NCBI RefSeq assembly: GCF_009928415.1
Contig: NZ_JAABNN010000015.1
Coordinates: 1-64,000, forward strand
Direction: 5' to 3'
Origin: Bacillus sp. USDA818B3_A
GTDB taxonomy: Bacteria; Bacillota; Bacilli; Bacillales; Cytobacillaceae
DNA: 64,000 bases
In this document: piece by piece, positions 35,470 to 44,780 of the stretch
Layout: each line of letters begins with the position of its first letter
How positions within the stretch are numbered: the first letter of the stretch is position 1
Notes under the pieces: generated by a model
The model's input: only the letters and a program-made list of their open reading frames with translations
The model's database searches: none
Told to the model about the DNA's origin: nothing
Made by a program: the position numbers and the translations under genes

Positions 35470-35766
35470 TTAATATAGACCAAAATTTTGTGACAATTGC
35501 TCATCCTGCTGCGCCACAGCTTCTGCTGTTTTGTTCAATTGTGTATTGATCTCTTGCATTAATTGAGCAAAGTTTTGAACCTTTGGCTTCAATTGGTTAA
35601 ATTGATCGTCAAATCGTTGGAAAGCGCGACCTTCCCATTCACCGCGGAGTTCATTTTGCAGGTTCGTAAGGTCTCTTAGAATCTGCTCAATTTGTTGTGC
35701 ACTTTGGCCATAACGAGTGGCCTTTGCTTTTAGCTCCTCTGGGGTCATCCGAATTTGTCCAGCCAT
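35470..35766 (-). CDS. esxA: WXG100 family T7SS substrate EsxA (YukE)
   Basis: A 98-residue helical hairpin with W44-E-G46 in [20 protein letters not shown], the canonical ESAT-6-like turn. It is first in the T7SS locus, as in B. subtilis yukE. A good GGGAG-type ribosome site precedes the ATG. In T7SSb it is both a secreted product and required for secretion. It has its own terminator, and its 5' untranslated region contains a 7-bp inverted repeat. Confidence 0.95.
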   Translation of the reverse strand: MAGQIRMTPEELKAKATRYGQSAQQIEQILRDLTNLQNELRGEWEGRAFQRFDDQFNQLKPKVQNFAQLMQEINTQLNKTAEAVAQQDEQLSQNFGLY

Positions 35767-35793
35767 TTATCTCCCTCTCCTCTACCTATAATT

Positions 35794-35814
35794 GTGCCTA
35801 ATGAAAATAGGCAC
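35794..35814 (-). promoter_or_regulatory. Inverted repeat in the esxA 5' region
   Basis: GTGCCTA (35794-35800) and TAGGCAC (35808-35814) are perfect arms around a 7-nt loop, about 28 nt upstream of the esxA start. It is not followed by a T-run, so it is either an operator or an mRNA 5' hairpin. A weak promoter candidate lies just upstream (TTGTGT-18-TAAAAG). Confidence 0.4.
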
Positions 35815-36140
35815 TTTTATCATAAAAATAATGATAAACACAATCAGATAATTATGTACTTCTCTTCCAGCGCAAACTTAACCTTTTGGAAGTTATTTAC
35901 TTATATGTTTATAACACAGAGAATTTATTCCTTCAAACTGCCTATCAATCTTCCAAGAAGGATTTGTAGGCCTTTATTTCTAGGATATTTTGAAAATAGG
36001 ACTTTTTTTAATAGACCTTAGGAAGAAGACGTCCCAACTTCCCGGGAAAATAGATATAGCTCACAGGGTGGTTTCGATGGATTTTTTAAAACTTTAGGCA
36101 TTCTATACTGTTTTTACAAAAAAATTATATGATCCGTACC
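35815..36140. other. Intergenic region upstream of esxA
   Basis: AT-rich; should contain the esxA promoter on the minus strand, which I could not fix (candidates near 35815-35870). No gene, repeat or strong hairpin otherwise. Confidence 0.4.
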
Positions 36141-36175
36141 AAACAAAAAAGGACTAATCCTTATAGAATAGTCCT
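36141..36175 (-). terminator. Intrinsic terminator of the purine-type operon
   Basis: Stem GGACTA (36152-36157) with TAGTCC (36170-36175), followed by TTTTTTGTTT on the minus strand, about 45 nt after the amidohydrolase stop. Confidence 0.7.
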
Positions 36176-36219
36176 TTTCTGTTTAATAAGATTTACAATT
36201 TCGATTACTTATTGATTTA

Positions 36220-37554
36220 TTACTCCATAGCTTTTAATGCCTTTGTTTTAAATCCGCATTGTTCCATGGCTTCAGCAAGATCTCTTCTTAATTGTGCTTC
36301 ATCAAAATCAACTAATTTCTTACCTTTAACCACTTGGTTTCCAGCGATAAATACATCTCTTACGTTTCCAGCATTAGCCGAGTACACTAAAGCCGAATAC
36401 GAATCAAAAATGGGAAACATATTGATTGAATCTGTTTCAACTAAGATAAAGTCAGCCTGTTTTCCTGCCTCAATTGAGCCAATTTGCTTGTCCATTCCTA
36501 AAACCTTCGCTCCTCCAGTGGTGGCTAACTTTACAATTTCTTGTGCTGGAAAGGCACTGCGGTCCTGTAAAATGGTTTTATGAAAATTGGCAAACAATCG
36601 CATTTGGCTGAATAAATCCAGGGTATTGCCGCTGCTTGGACCGTCGGTTCCCAGTCCTACTGTTACACCAGCAGACAATAAATCCCTAATGCGGGCCACA
36701 CCTTTAGCAGATTTTGTATTCGCACCAATACAATGAGCTACCTTTACATCATATTTCTTCAATAGCTGAATATCATGATCTGACAAATGAATACAATGTG
36801 CTGCTACGAGCCTTGAACTCAATACGCCAATCTCCTCTAAAAATTCAATTGGTGTTTGATTACGTTCTTCACGGTATTTTTTCATTTCAAAATCCATCTC
36901 ACTTAGATGCATCATCCATGGCACATTGTACTTCTTGGATAAGAGATCCGCCTGCTTCAGGACTTCGATTGTATTCGAATAGGGCGCATGCGGTGCAATA
37001 GATGCATTAATTCTTTTATTCCCCTGCCATTTAGGCAGAAAGCTTTCGGCGTATTGTAAGCCGCCCATTGGCTCCTCGACATCCACCGTTACGGAATCGA
37101 TGACGGTTTCTGCTAACAGGCCGCGGCTGTTCATTTCCTCCGCCGCTTCGGCCAGTTGCTGTTCAAAATAGTACATATCAAAAAACGTCGTCACACCGGC
37201 AAGCTGCATTTCCGCAATGGCATATTTAGCACTAGCGTAGGCAAGCCTTTCATTCATACATTCATTTTCTAATGGAAATAAGAAGCGGCGCAGCCGGTCG
37301 GGGTAATCATCCCCTAAGGAACGAAATGGAATCATCCCAATATGTGTGTGCGTATTGACCATACCGGGCAATAAAATAGCCCCTCTAGCATCGATGACTT
37401 TTTCATACGTCATATCCCTTGGCAGCATATCCATTGCTCCCGTTTCGATAATTTTCTCCCCGTCTACCATTAAATATCCATCTTGAAACTGCTCCATCTG
37501 CTCATTCATCGTTAAAATCCATGCATTTTTAATGAGTAATCTCAAATTCCTCAT
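36220..37554 (-). CDS. Amidohydrolase (TRZ/ATZ, MtaD-like deaminase family)
   Basis: A 444-residue cytoplasmic metal-dependent hydrolase. Metal-binding HxH in VNTHTHIG, later histidines in WMMHLSEMD and AAHCIHLSD, and the metal Asp in [14 protein letters not shown] follow the TRZ/ATZ and methylthioadenosine/S-adenosylhomocysteine deaminase pattern. The start overlaps the adenine-deaminase-like gene by 26 nt. It is last in an operon with an ABC importer and PurR boxes, so deamination of a purine-type or related heterocycle is likely. The exact substrate is unknown; guanine, methylthioadenosine and others remain possible. Confidence 0.8.
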   Translation of the reverse strand: MRNLRLLIKNAWILTMNEQMEQFQDGYLMVDGEKIIETGAMDMLPRDMTYEKVIDARGAILLPGMVNTHTHIGMIPFRSLGDDYPDRLRRFLFPLENECMNERLAYASAKYAIAEMQLAGVTTFFDMYYFEQQLAEAAEEMNSRGLLAETVIDSVTVDVEEPMGGLQYAESFLPKWQGNKRINASIAPHAPYSNTIEVLKQADLLSKKYNVPWMMHLSEMDFEMKKYREERNQTPIEFLEEIGVLSSRLVAAHCIHLSDHDIQLLKKYDVKVAHCIGANTKSAKGVARIRDLLSAGVTVGLGTDGPSSGNTLDLFSQMRLFANFHKTILQDRSAFPAQEIVKLATTGGAKVLGMDKQIGSIEAGKQADFILVETDSINMFPIFDSYSALVYSANAGNVRDVFIAGNQVVKGKKLVDFDEAQLRRDLAEAMEQCGFKTKALKAME

Positions 37555-39253
37555 CCTCCACCAAGGGGATCATGATTTGGGAGCGAACATTCATCATCCC
37601 TTTGTCTGTTATTTTGATAATAGGTGATACCGGCAAGGATAAAGTCGAGAAAGACATAATCTCATTGCTGTTACGGTAGCCTAACTTAATCATCGCTTGA
37701 CGCACTTCTTTCAATTGTGCACCTAGTTCTTGTATCGGTGCATCACTGATAATACCGCCAACCGGCAAAGGACATACCGCTTGTACCTTTCCAGCTTTGG
37801 TGACGATATAACCCCCTTGCATGTCCAATAATTGCTTTTGCGCGGCTAAGATATCCTCAGAACTTGTTCCCATAACCATCAAGTTATGATGATCATGGGC
37901 CCACGTAGTGGCGACAGCTCCTTTTTCATATAAAGCTTTATCAACAAATCCATAGGCGATGTTACCTGTTTTCCCATAACGCTCCATCACAACAATCAGG
38001 GCTAACCCGCTATTCTCCCAATCCAAAAATCCATCTGCGACGCTAACTTCCCTCTTTACATGTTCGGTAAAGGTACCCGTTTCTGAAATTTGAATCACAT
38101 TGACGGTCGCCTTTTCCGTTGCTTTGACCTTGAACTGTAAATCCTCTGGTGTTAATACACGGCAATGGACCGACTGATAGAAATGCTCTGGAAAGGCAGG
38201 TTTATCCGTAGGAAACTGGATATCTGCCCCTCGTTTGTGCACCAATTTTCCATCTTTATAAACTGACTCAATATTAAATCTTTCGATATCATCGATTAAT
38301 AAAAAGTCTGCCTTGTATCCAGGGACAATGGCACCCCGATCCTGAAATCCCATTCGTCTGGCAGGTGTATAGGTAGCGCAATAGATAGCCTGTTCTACTG
38401 GCATCCCGCAAGAAAAAGCCAATCGCACGTTTGCATCTAAATGTCCTTCCAACAAGTCGTCCGCCATCACATCATCGGTAATGAGGGCCATATATTCATA
38501 GAACTGATTGTCAACAATGACTCTTATATTTTCTGGAGTAATCGATTTTTTTTGGAACTCTAAAAACATCCCATTCGTGATTTTCTCATAAATCGATTCC
38601 GGCGATTGATGAGTATGATCAGCTGTTAAGCCTGCATATAAAAATTCAGCTAATTCCAATCCTGAAACGCGCGGAATATGACCTTCTAAAGGCATGAACG
38701 GTCGTTCTGTTTGAACTTCACGTAAAATTTGCCGAATCAAAGATTCTGGTTCATTGACAATCCCATTAAAGTTCATGGCTTCGCCTAGAGCAATGACTCT
38801 CGGATGCTGTAGGAGCTGCTTCACTTCTTCCACACCAATATAGCCGCCTGTCGTTTCTAATTCCGGTGTGGTCGAAGGGACCGAAGATGGAATCGCAAAG
38901 AAAGTATCGATGACACTCGGCTGAGAAAAGAACGCCTCGAGCCCTTCCATACCAAACACGTTCGCAATCTCATGGGCATCGGCGACAACCGTTGTTACCC
39001 CATGAGTTAACACGGCTTCTGAAAAAATAGTTGGAGAAGTCATTGAGCTTTCAATATGCATATGAATATCAATTAATCCTGGGACTAGATACCGATTTTC
39101 TGCATCTAATACCTCACTAACCTGACAATGATCGATGTCTTCTGCGGTAATATAATAAAATTTATCTTTCATAATCAACACATTTTTCTTTTCAAACCTT
39201 TTGGTAAAAGTGTTATAAACCTGTGCATTTACGATTGCTAAATCGACTTTCAT
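37529..39253 (-). CDS. Adenine deaminase family protein
   Basis: A 574-residue metal-dependent deaminase converting adenine to hypoxanthine and ammonia in characterised members. Metal ligands HxH in [10 protein letters not shown], then [20 protein letters not shown] and [10 protein letters not shown]. The C-terminal Adenine_deam_C domain has [15 protein letters not shown] and the final [13 protein letters not shown] 39251-39253 is chosen because GGAGGGGGAG precedes it; an upstream extension lacks a site. It is located between a binding lipoprotein and a second amidohydrolase in the PurR-type operon, so imported purine may be deaminated in tandem. Confidence 0.85.
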   Translation of the reverse strand: MKVDLAIVNAQVYNTFTKRFEKKNVLIMKDKFYYITAEDIDHCQVSEVLDAENRYLVPGLIDIHMHIESSMTSPTIFSEAVLTHGVTTVVADAHEIANVFGMEGLEAFFSQPSVIDTFFAIPSSVPSTTPELETTGGYIGVEEVKQLLQHPRVIALGEAMNFNGIVNEPESLIRQILREVQTERPFMPLEGHIPRVSGLELAEFLYAGLTADHTHQSPESIYEKITNGMFLEFQKKSITPENIRVIVDNQFYEYMALITDDVMADDLLEGHLDANVRLAFSCGMPVEQAIYCATYTPARRMGFQDRGAIVPGYKADFLLIDDIERFNIESVYKDGKLVHKRGADIQFPTDKPAFPEHFYQSVHCRVLTPEDLQFKVKATEKATVNVIQISETGTFTEHVKREVSVADGFLDWENSGLALIVVMERYGKTGNIAYGFVDKALYEKGAVATTWAHDHHNLMVMGTSSEDILAAQKQLLDMQGGYIVTKAGKVQAVCPLPVGGIISDAPIQELGAQLKEVRQAMIKLGYRNSNEIMSFSTLSLPVSPIIKITDKGMMNVRSQIMIPLVEDEEFEITH

Positions 39254-39330
39254 CAAATCTCTCCCCCTCCAAGTATGTATAAAGAGAAAAAAGGCCAAGA
39301 ATTATCCTCAGCCTTCTCCCTAACACCTTT

Positions 39331-40392
39331 TTATTTATTCAAAATCCGATTCCATTGATTAATCCAAGACGCAAGGTTTTTATTTACAAGGTTTGAATCC
39401 ACCTTATTTGTGCGCTTTGCAACATCACCATAAGTTTTATTTTTAGCTGTTTCCTCGTTAAGTACTACGTTTTTATTGGTTGGAGCCTCATTTAAAGATA
39501 CTGCCGTTTTTTCTTGAACCTCTTGGCTTAATCTCCAGTTAATATATTTATAAGCTAGGTCTTTATTTTTAGAGTTTTTGTTAATGTTGATTGTATTAAA
39601 GTTTGCATATGTTCCGGATGCTGGAACTACATAGGCAACATCTGGATTGGACTCCGTAATAATCGGAACCGCAAAGTCGCCGACAACAGCAGCAGCTATT
39701 TCTCCTGATTGGAACATATTCGCTAAATCAGAAGATTTGCTATATGTCTTTACCACGTTTGGAGCTAAATCAGTGATTCCTTCAAAAGCCGTTTTCCCAT
39801 TAACCGTTTTGGCTTCCGCATTCTTGTGACTGTTTGCTACATAAAGCATCGCTGGTCCGAATGTGGTCGCAATATCAGGAATGGAGACTTTCCCTTTTAA
39901 TGAAGGACTCCACAGATCATCCCATTCCTTGATTTCTTTGCCTGCTGTCTTTTTATTATAGACAATCCCGATACTATTTAACGTGTATGCTGGGCCAGAT
40001 CCATCTGCAGCTAATTCTTTTGCGCTATCGATTAAGTTTTCCATGTTAGGAACTTTTGATGTGTCAACTTTTTCAAACAAACCTGCTGATACACCGTCAG
40101 CCGCATTTGATTGAGATAATTCGATAACATCCACAGTTGAGTTTGGATTACTTTTTAATTTTGTTAATCGCTCAGAGCTTGTACCTGTTTCTAACACAAT
40201 ATCGACATTGTATTTTTTTTCAAACGGTTTGAAGACATCCTCTTGCATTTTATCTTCTTCCAAACCGAAAGTGGAAATGACCAAAGTTTTTGGTTTTTCC
40301 TTACTTGCCGTTTTGTCACCGCCGCCTCCGCATGCAGCCAATACACTAGCAGTTACTAAAGTTAGACTCACTAATCCTAATTTCTTTTTCAT
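39331..40392 (-). CDS. ABC transporter substrate-binding lipoprotein (PotD type)
   Basis: A 353-residue exported lipoprotein: signal peptide with lipobox LAAC-GGGG (Cys at 21), then a periplasmic-binding-protein fold of the PotD/spermidine-type group (ISTFGLEEDKMQEDVFKPFE, VDVIELSQSNAADG, AAVVGDFAVPIITESNPDVA). Polyamine-binding proteins share this fold, but the neighbouring deaminases and PurR boxes suggest a nucleobase-like ligand instead. That is inference. AT-rich ribosome site upstream; 54 nt after the ATPase gene. Confidence 0.82.
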   Translation of the reverse strand: MKKKLGLVSLTLVTASVLAACGGGGDKTASKEKPKTLVISTFGLEEDKMQEDVFKPFEKKYNVDIVLETGTSSERLTKLKSNPNSTVDVIELSQSNAADGVSAGLFEKVDTSKVPNMENLIDSAKELAADGSGPAYTLNSIGIVYNKKTAGKEIKEWDDLWSPSLKGKVSIPDIATTFGPAMLYVANSHKNAEAKTVNGKTAFEGITDLAPNVVKTYSKSSDLANMFQSGEIAAAVVGDFAVPIITESNPDVAYVVPASGTYANFNTININKNSKNKDLAYKYINWRLSQEVQEKTAVSLNEAPTNKNVVLNEETAKNKTYGDVAKRTNKVDSNLVNKNLASWINQWNRILNK

Positions 40393-40445
40393 TTTTTCTA
40401 TCCCCTTTTCATAGTTGTCTCGTACTTATTTATGATGATTTGCTA

Positions 40446-41486
40446 TTAAACTATAATTAATTTGTGAGCTGGAATAGATAACGAAACCGTGTCACCTACT
40501 TGGTAAATTACATCATCTGCTTTATTTGCTAGTAATGTTCCAATCTGGGTTTCCACTTCGTACTGGTAGGACTTCCCGAGAAAGGTTCGGACTTTGACCT
40601 TACCAGACACCTTATTATTCGAATTGGATACATGGCTTGCTGCAATCTCTATATCATCCGGACGAATCGTGCCTGTCCGTTTCCCTTGATCATATTTTCC
40701 GGTACTTTCAAAAATTGTTCCATCGACCGCTCTATACTTCCTATCTTCTGTCAGCGTTAACTCAAAAAAGTTCTCGAATCCGATAAAGCGAGCAACAAAT
40801 TCTGTTTTAGGATTTTTATAAATTTCCTCAGGTGTATCGAATTGTTCAATTACACCTTTATTCATTACAGCTACCCTGTCCGAAATGGAGAAACATTCCT
40901 CTTGATCGTGAGTAACAAACACGGATGTAATTCCTAATTGGCTTTGAATCCGTTTAATCTCAATCCTCATCGCCAAGCGCAATTTAGCATCCAGGTTACT
41001 CAATGGTTCATCTAATAATAATAATTTCGGTTCGATGACTAAGGCACGTGCTAGAGCTACACGCTGCCGCTGTCCGCCGGAAAGCTGTTTAGGATAGCGG
41101 TCCCCAAGGTCCTCTAAGCCGGTAATCGCTAAGATATCTTCTACTCGTTTATTAATAGAGGCCTTTTTTTCCTTACGTAGTTTCAAACCGAATGCAACAT
41201 TTTCCTTAATCGTTAGATGGGGAAACAGCGCATAGCTTTGGAATACCATTCCAAATTCACGTTTATGAACAGGCACCTTTATTAAATTTTGATTGTCGAC
41301 AAGGAACTCACCATCATTTGGCTCAATTAGGCCAGCAATGACACGCAAAGTCGTGGTTTTTCCACAGCCTGATGGTCCTAACAAGGAAACCAATTCTCCC
41401 TTTTCTATTGATAAATTTAAATCTTTTAAGATATTGGTTTTGTTATCATAACTGACACGAATATCTTTTAATTCAACATAGGACAT
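40446..41486 (-). CDS. ABC transporter ATP-binding protein (PotA type)
   Basis: A 346-residue cytoplasmic ATPase energising the importer. Walker A GPSGCGKTT, Q-loop FQSYALFPHL, signature LSGGQRQRVALARAL, Walker B LLLLDEPLSNLD, switch His in FVTHDQEE. A C-terminal TOBE-type domain (about 240-346) is as in PotA/MalK-like importers. Located between permease and binding-protein genes of the same operon. Confidence 0.9.
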   Translation of the reverse strand: MSYVELKDIRVSYDNKTNILKDLNLSIEKGELVSLLGPSGCGKTTTLRVIAGLIEPNDGEFLVDNQNLIKVPVHKREFGMVFQSYALFPHLTIKENVAFGLKLRKEKKASINKRVEDILAITGLEDLGDRYPKQLSGGQRQRVALARALVIEPKLLLLDEPLSNLDAKLRLAMRIEIKRIQSQLGITSVFVTHDQEECFSISDRVAVMNKGVIEQFDTPEEIYKNPKTEFVARFIGFENFFELTLTEDRKYRAVDGTIFESTGKYDQGKRTGTIRPDDIEIAASHVSNSNNKVSGKVKVRTFLGKSYQYEVETQIGTLLANKADDVIYQVGDTVSLSIPAHKLIIV

Positions 41487-41528
41487 TGTGCGGTTCTACC
41501 TCCTTCGATGTAAACATCTTTTAAGTTC

Positions 41529-42308
41529 CTATGAAATACTTGCTAAGCCCAATGTCTTCTCAATAATAAACATCAGAATAATCGTACCAAGCATTAAAAT
41601 GACCGATAAAGCTGAAACAGATGGATCGTAGTTGTATTCGATATAATTCATTAAGCTCGTTGGCAGCATCGTTATACCAGGCCCTGATAAAAACTGCGAT
41701 ACTGGTATATTGTTAAAGGAATTAATAAATGCCAGCATGAAGGAAGCAAAAATTCCCGAAGTAATGTTTGGCAATACCACTTTGATAAATGATTGGAGCT
41801 TTGTGCAGCCTAACGTCCATGAAACTTCTTCTATTGAAAAATCTAACTGTTCAATCGTAGAACCTACGACACGAATGACATAAGGGAGGCAAATTAGGAA
41901 ATGACCTAATAGCAATCCTTGAATGATTGGGAATTGAAACTTAATTACAATAAATTGATACATCGCATAGCCCACGACCAATCCAGGTACGATCGTTGGT
42001 GAAAGGAAAAAGCTCTTTATCCAATTTCGTCCGAACACCTCGTGACGTGCCAAGGAATAAGCGGCTGGAACACCAATGACTAATGCCAAGAGAGTCGCAA
42101 TAAAGGCTACTTTTAAACTAAGTGAAAAGCTGTCCATAAAGGATTCATTCGTAAATACCTTGCTGTACCATTCTAAGGTAAAACCTTTGATTGGAAATTG
42201 AATGGTAGGATTGGTTCCAAAAGAGGTCACGATGATAATAAGCAAAGGGACTAATAGAAATGCAAACACTAGGATTGCAAAGATTTTCAAACCGATATTT
42301 TTACGCAC
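41529..42308 (-). CDS. ABC transporter permease (PotC type)
   Basis: A 259-residue membrane protein with about six helices and the EAA-type loop (SIEEVSWTLGCTKLQSFIKV, then VLPNITSGI) that contacts the ATPase. It overlaps the upstream permease by 8 nt. Second half of the heterodimeric channel. Confidence 0.88.
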   Translation of the reverse strand: MRKNIGLKIFAILVFAFLLVPLLIIIVTSFGTNPTIQFPIKGFTLEWYSKVFTNESFMDSFSLSLKVAFIATLLALVIGVPAAYSLARHEVFGRNWIKSFFLSPTIVPGLVVGYAMYQFIVIKFQFPIIQGLLLGHFLICLPYVIRVVGSTIEQLDFSIEEVSWTLGCTKLQSFIKVVLPNITSGIFASFMLAFINSFNNIPVSQFLSGPGITMLPTSLMNYIEYNYDPSVSALSVILMLGTIILMFIIEKTLGLASIS

Positions 42309-43137
42309 TCACTTCACCTCTTTTATCCAAGCGGCCGGCAACCACATTGAATAATTTCATCACGATTAATGTGGCCACAATCATAATCAGGGCAATGACA
42401 CTTGCACCCTGCCAGTTTCCTAACGCCGTTGCATTTTGATATAAGAAGGTGGCTAGCATGATGTTTCTGTTCCCGCCTAATAATTGCGGGGTTGTATAGG
42501 CTGTCATGCTCCCTGTGAAAACCAAAATGCTGCCCACAATAATTCCAGGCACACTTAAGGGCAATATAACCTTCACAAACGCAATCAACCGATTGGCCCC
42601 TAACGTTTCTGCAGCTTCCATAATTTCAGAATCAATGTTTTCTAGTATTCCCACTAACGTAATGACCATTAAAGGAAGGAATAGATACACAGAGCCAATA
42701 ATAATGGCGAATTCTGTATAAAGTAAGGTAAGCGGTTTTGAAATTAGGCCAATAGCTAGTAAGGCATGATTAACAATACCGTCTTGTCCCAAAATGGTGA
42801 TCCAGGCGAAACTCCGTACCACTGAATTCGTTAGTAACGGAAACAATGTAATCGACATTAACAAGCCTCGCCACTTTTTGGGACTTTGCGAAATATAGTA
42901 GGCAGTCGGAACTCCAACGACTACACAAATTAGTGTGGCAATCAGTGAAACCTTGATCGTCCGCCAAAAGATACCAAAGTTATACTCATCCAAGAAGAAC
43001 GCAGTATAGTTTGAAAAAGTGATTCCTCCGTTAAAGAACGTTGGAAAAATAATGGAGATAAGGGGTAACACCAAGAATAAAATCAAAAGTATTAATCCTG
43101 GAGCCAATATGAGATAAGGGATTCTTCGCTGCGTCAT
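42301..43137 (-). CDS. ABC transporter permease (PotB type)
   Basis: A 278-residue membrane protein with about six helices and the EAA loop SEIMEAAETLGANRLIAFVK. First gene of the operon. ATG 43135-43137 is preferred (GTGAGG six bases upstream) over a TTG eight codons earlier with no ribosome site. The leader contains a strong promoter, PurR boxes and a 21-bp palindrome. Confidence 0.88.
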   Translation of the reverse strand: MTQRRIPYLILAPGLILLILFLVLPLISIIFPTFFNGGITFSNYTAFFLDEYNFGIFWRTIKVSLIATLICVVVGVPTAYYISQSPKKWRGLLMSITLFPLLTNSVVRSFAWITILGQDGIVNHALLAIGLISKPLTLLYTEFAIIIGSVYLFLPLMVITLVGILENIDSEIMEAAETLGANRLIAFVKVILPLSVPGIIVGSILVFTGSMTAYTTPQLLGGNRNIMLATFLYQNATALGNWQGASVIALIMIVATLIVMKLFNVVAGRLDKRGEVSA

Positions 43138-43173
43138 ATCTGGCCTCACTTTCCAAGTCAAAAAAATAGGTTG

Positions 43174-43194
43174 AAATGATGTTGAACATCATTT
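43174..43194. promoter_or_regulatory. 21-bp perfect palindrome in the ABC operon leader
   Basis: AAATGATGTT-G-AACATCATTT: two perfect 10-bp arms around one base. It lies 23-43 nt downstream of the predicted transcription start and 37 nt upstream of the first start codon. It could be an operator or an RNA hairpin; there is no following T-run. Confidence 0.55.
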
Positions 43195-43223
43195 AATGTC
43201 CGCTTCTTTCTCTTACATTTAAG

Positions 43224-43252
43224 ATTATACGTAATAAAATTTCATTTGGCAA
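43224..43252 (-). promoter_or_regulatory. Promoter of the ABC transporter/deaminase operon
   Basis: Minus strand TTGCCA (43247-43252), a 17-nt spacer and a perfect TATAAT (43224-43229). Predicted start near 43217. PurR boxes end 4 nt upstream of the -35. Confidence 0.8.
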
Positions 43253-43256
43253 TACA

Positions 43257-43300
43257 AAAACCGAATATTAATACAAAACATCAATTTAATGTTCGTGAAA
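43257..43300 (-). promoter_or_regulatory. Pair of PurR boxes upstream of the ABC operon
   Basis: AAAACCGAATATT (43257-43269, 12 of 13 to AWWWCCGAACWWT) and inverted AATGTTCGTGAAA (43288-43300, core CGAACATT) are separated by 18 nt and lie at about -40 to -52 and -71 to -83. The geometry is identical to that upstream of pbuG in this window. A third box-like sequence, TAACACGAACGTTA, lies at 43350-43363. Confidence 0.72.
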
Positions 43301-43504
43301 AAGCTCAATTACCTATCTTATTAGTTTATTAATGTTTATGGAACGAAGATAACACGAACGTTAGGATACCGAAGTAATTTATTTTTGTAAAATATGCCCT
43401 ATAAAGGTATTTTTCGGTTTTGTTCAGAAGAAGTAAATGATTCCATCTTAATAAAGGAATGAATCCAAGAATTGATGCAAGTCAATTTAAAAGTGAACAA
43501 TAAA

Positions 43505-43531
43505 AAACCACTCCATTAATGAAAGTGGTTT
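43505..43531 (-). terminator. Possible terminator downstream of the MerR/DUF3967 gene
   Basis: AAACCACT (43505-43512) with AGTGGTTT (43524-43531), then a T-run on the minus strand, about 295 nt after the MerR/DUF3967 stop. Confidence 0.6.
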
Positions 43532-43826
43532 AATGCGGATAAATGACAAAGTAGTGGATCCTGCCGACAAATTAAGATGGAATATTTGTCGATATCATCT
43601 CAAAATTTGTAGATATTTCCCGGGAATTTGCAGAAAATAAGAAATTAAGATCTTCGAATATGGAGGAGTCAGGAAACCGTGGTTTTAGGAGAGGATCCTT
43701 TCATATGTCAGTAATTTTCTTTCTTCATGCAGCTGCAGATCACTGGTCAATCATATTAAAGTCTCTCATTCCAATTTAGGTGGTCTTAGTCTTTCCATAT
43801 TGGCGATATATGCAGGCATAACCATC
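43532..43826 (+). other. Non-coding region with a possible decayed small membrane gene
   Basis: On the plus strand GGAGAGG precedes ATG at 43705 and a 24-codon frame (MSVIFFLHAAADHWSIILKS, ending PI). A two-base shift would continue into a hydrophobic tail, NLGGLSLSILAIYAGITILL, with a stop at 43839-43841. This may be a frameshifted small membrane protein; no family is recognised. Confidence 0.25.
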
Positions 43827-44534
43827 CTACTTTCGAAATAACGAGAAAAACCATTCCCATTTCCCTTTAGGAATTTGTATCTTTTCCTCTAAACGTTTAT
43901 TAAATTCATTTTGTGAAAGCCACTCTTTTTGCTGTTCATCGCGCAAATTATGTAATTCCTGTTGTAAGAATTCAGTTATCTCTCTTTCTTGATCCAGCAT
44001 GGTTTCATAATATGCTTTTTGTTGTTCTGTTAATTTTTCAATTTTAGAATGCGTTTTTTGCGCTGAATTTCCAATACTGGAACTAATCACATGATGATCT
44101 TGCTGGAGTCGGGAAACCGTTACCTTAAGCTCCGACATATCGTTTTTCAGTTGGACATTCATCTCTCGCGAGGCTGCCAGTTCATTGACCACAAACATTA
44201 AAATTTCTTTTAATTGATTGGGATCTTGTGGCAGCCTTTCATATGTATCGGGTATGGCAATCTCTTGTTCATTAGATGTTTCTAACCTTTCCTTTTGTTG
44301 ATACGCAAGGTCTTTAGCAGTATCGTCCAAGGGTTTCTCTGTATCGCGCAGCGCTATAAGCGATTCGATGTCAGATTGTACAAAAATACGCCGATCGCCA
44401 TCTTTTAAAAACTCATATCCATTCCGCTCTAAGATTTGACCATACTTACGAACAGTCGGTGTTGCGATCCCCACTTCTTCTGCTACTTCCTTTGAAGAAA
44501 AAGCTCGTTCATTCGGTTGTATATCACGTCGCAT
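43827..44534 (-). CDS. MerR-like HTH protein with DUF3967 tail
   Basis: A 235-residue protein: N-terminal MerR-type winged helix (about 10-60, FSSKEVAEEVGIATPTVRKY), an acidic linker, then a long coiled coil (about 100-215) and the aromatic end KGKWEWFFSLFRK typical of DUF3967. The domain order resembles RacA-like DNA-binding coiled-coil proteins of Bacillus. The role is unknown; chromosome or plasmid organisation is a guess from the architecture. Single gene, good ribosome site AGGAGG. Confidence 0.75.
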   Translation of the reverse strand: MRRDIQPNERAFSSKEVAEEVGIATPTVRKYGQILERNGYEFLKDGDRRIFVQSDIESLIALRDTEKPLDDTAKDLAYQQKERLETSNEQEIAIPDTYERLPQDPNQLKEILMFVVNELAASREMNVQLKNDMSELKVTVSRLQQDHHVISSSIGNSAQKTHSKIEKLTEQQKAYYETMLDQEREITEFLQQELHNLRDEQQKEWLSQNEFNKRLEEKIQIPKGKWEWFFSLFRK

Positions 44535-44703
44535 ATCGCACCTCCTTTTCTTTTAAATATGAGGGTTTTTGGCTTAATTTACAAGAGCTATATCGACCAC
44601 CGATACAAAAAAAAATGGGTCAATTATCCCCTTCTGTTGTAGTGGGTAACAGAAAAACTCCCCTCTGATTTGTTCTTTACTTCTTAATAATCGGAAAAAG
44701 TTT

Positions 44704-44729
44704 GTTTCCGCTGTTGCTTTGCCGGGTAA
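44704..44729 (+). promoter_or_regulatory. SigB-type promoter of ysnF
   Basis: GTTTCC (44704-44709), a 14-nt spacer and GGGTAA (44724-44729), close to the general-stress consensus GTTTAA-N12-15-GGGTAT. It lies about 50 nt upstream of the start of a YsnF homologue, a known SigB-controlled protein. Confidence 0.7.
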
Positions 44730-44780
44730 GTATAGTTTGTAAGCTTATAAGCTAACAAAAGGGAAATGGAGGCAATAACT

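Noticed and set aside
39331..43137. Annotating the ABC importer as a spermidine/putrescine transporter
   Set aside because: The fold fits, but PurR boxes and the two deaminase genes in the operon argue for a heterocycle substrate; polyamines remain only an alternative.
43350..43363. TAACACGAACGTTA as part of the main PurR operator
   Set aside because: It resembles a PurR box, but its orientation and distance to the other boxes do not fit the inverted 16-18 nt arrangement; mentioned only as an extra box-like sequence.
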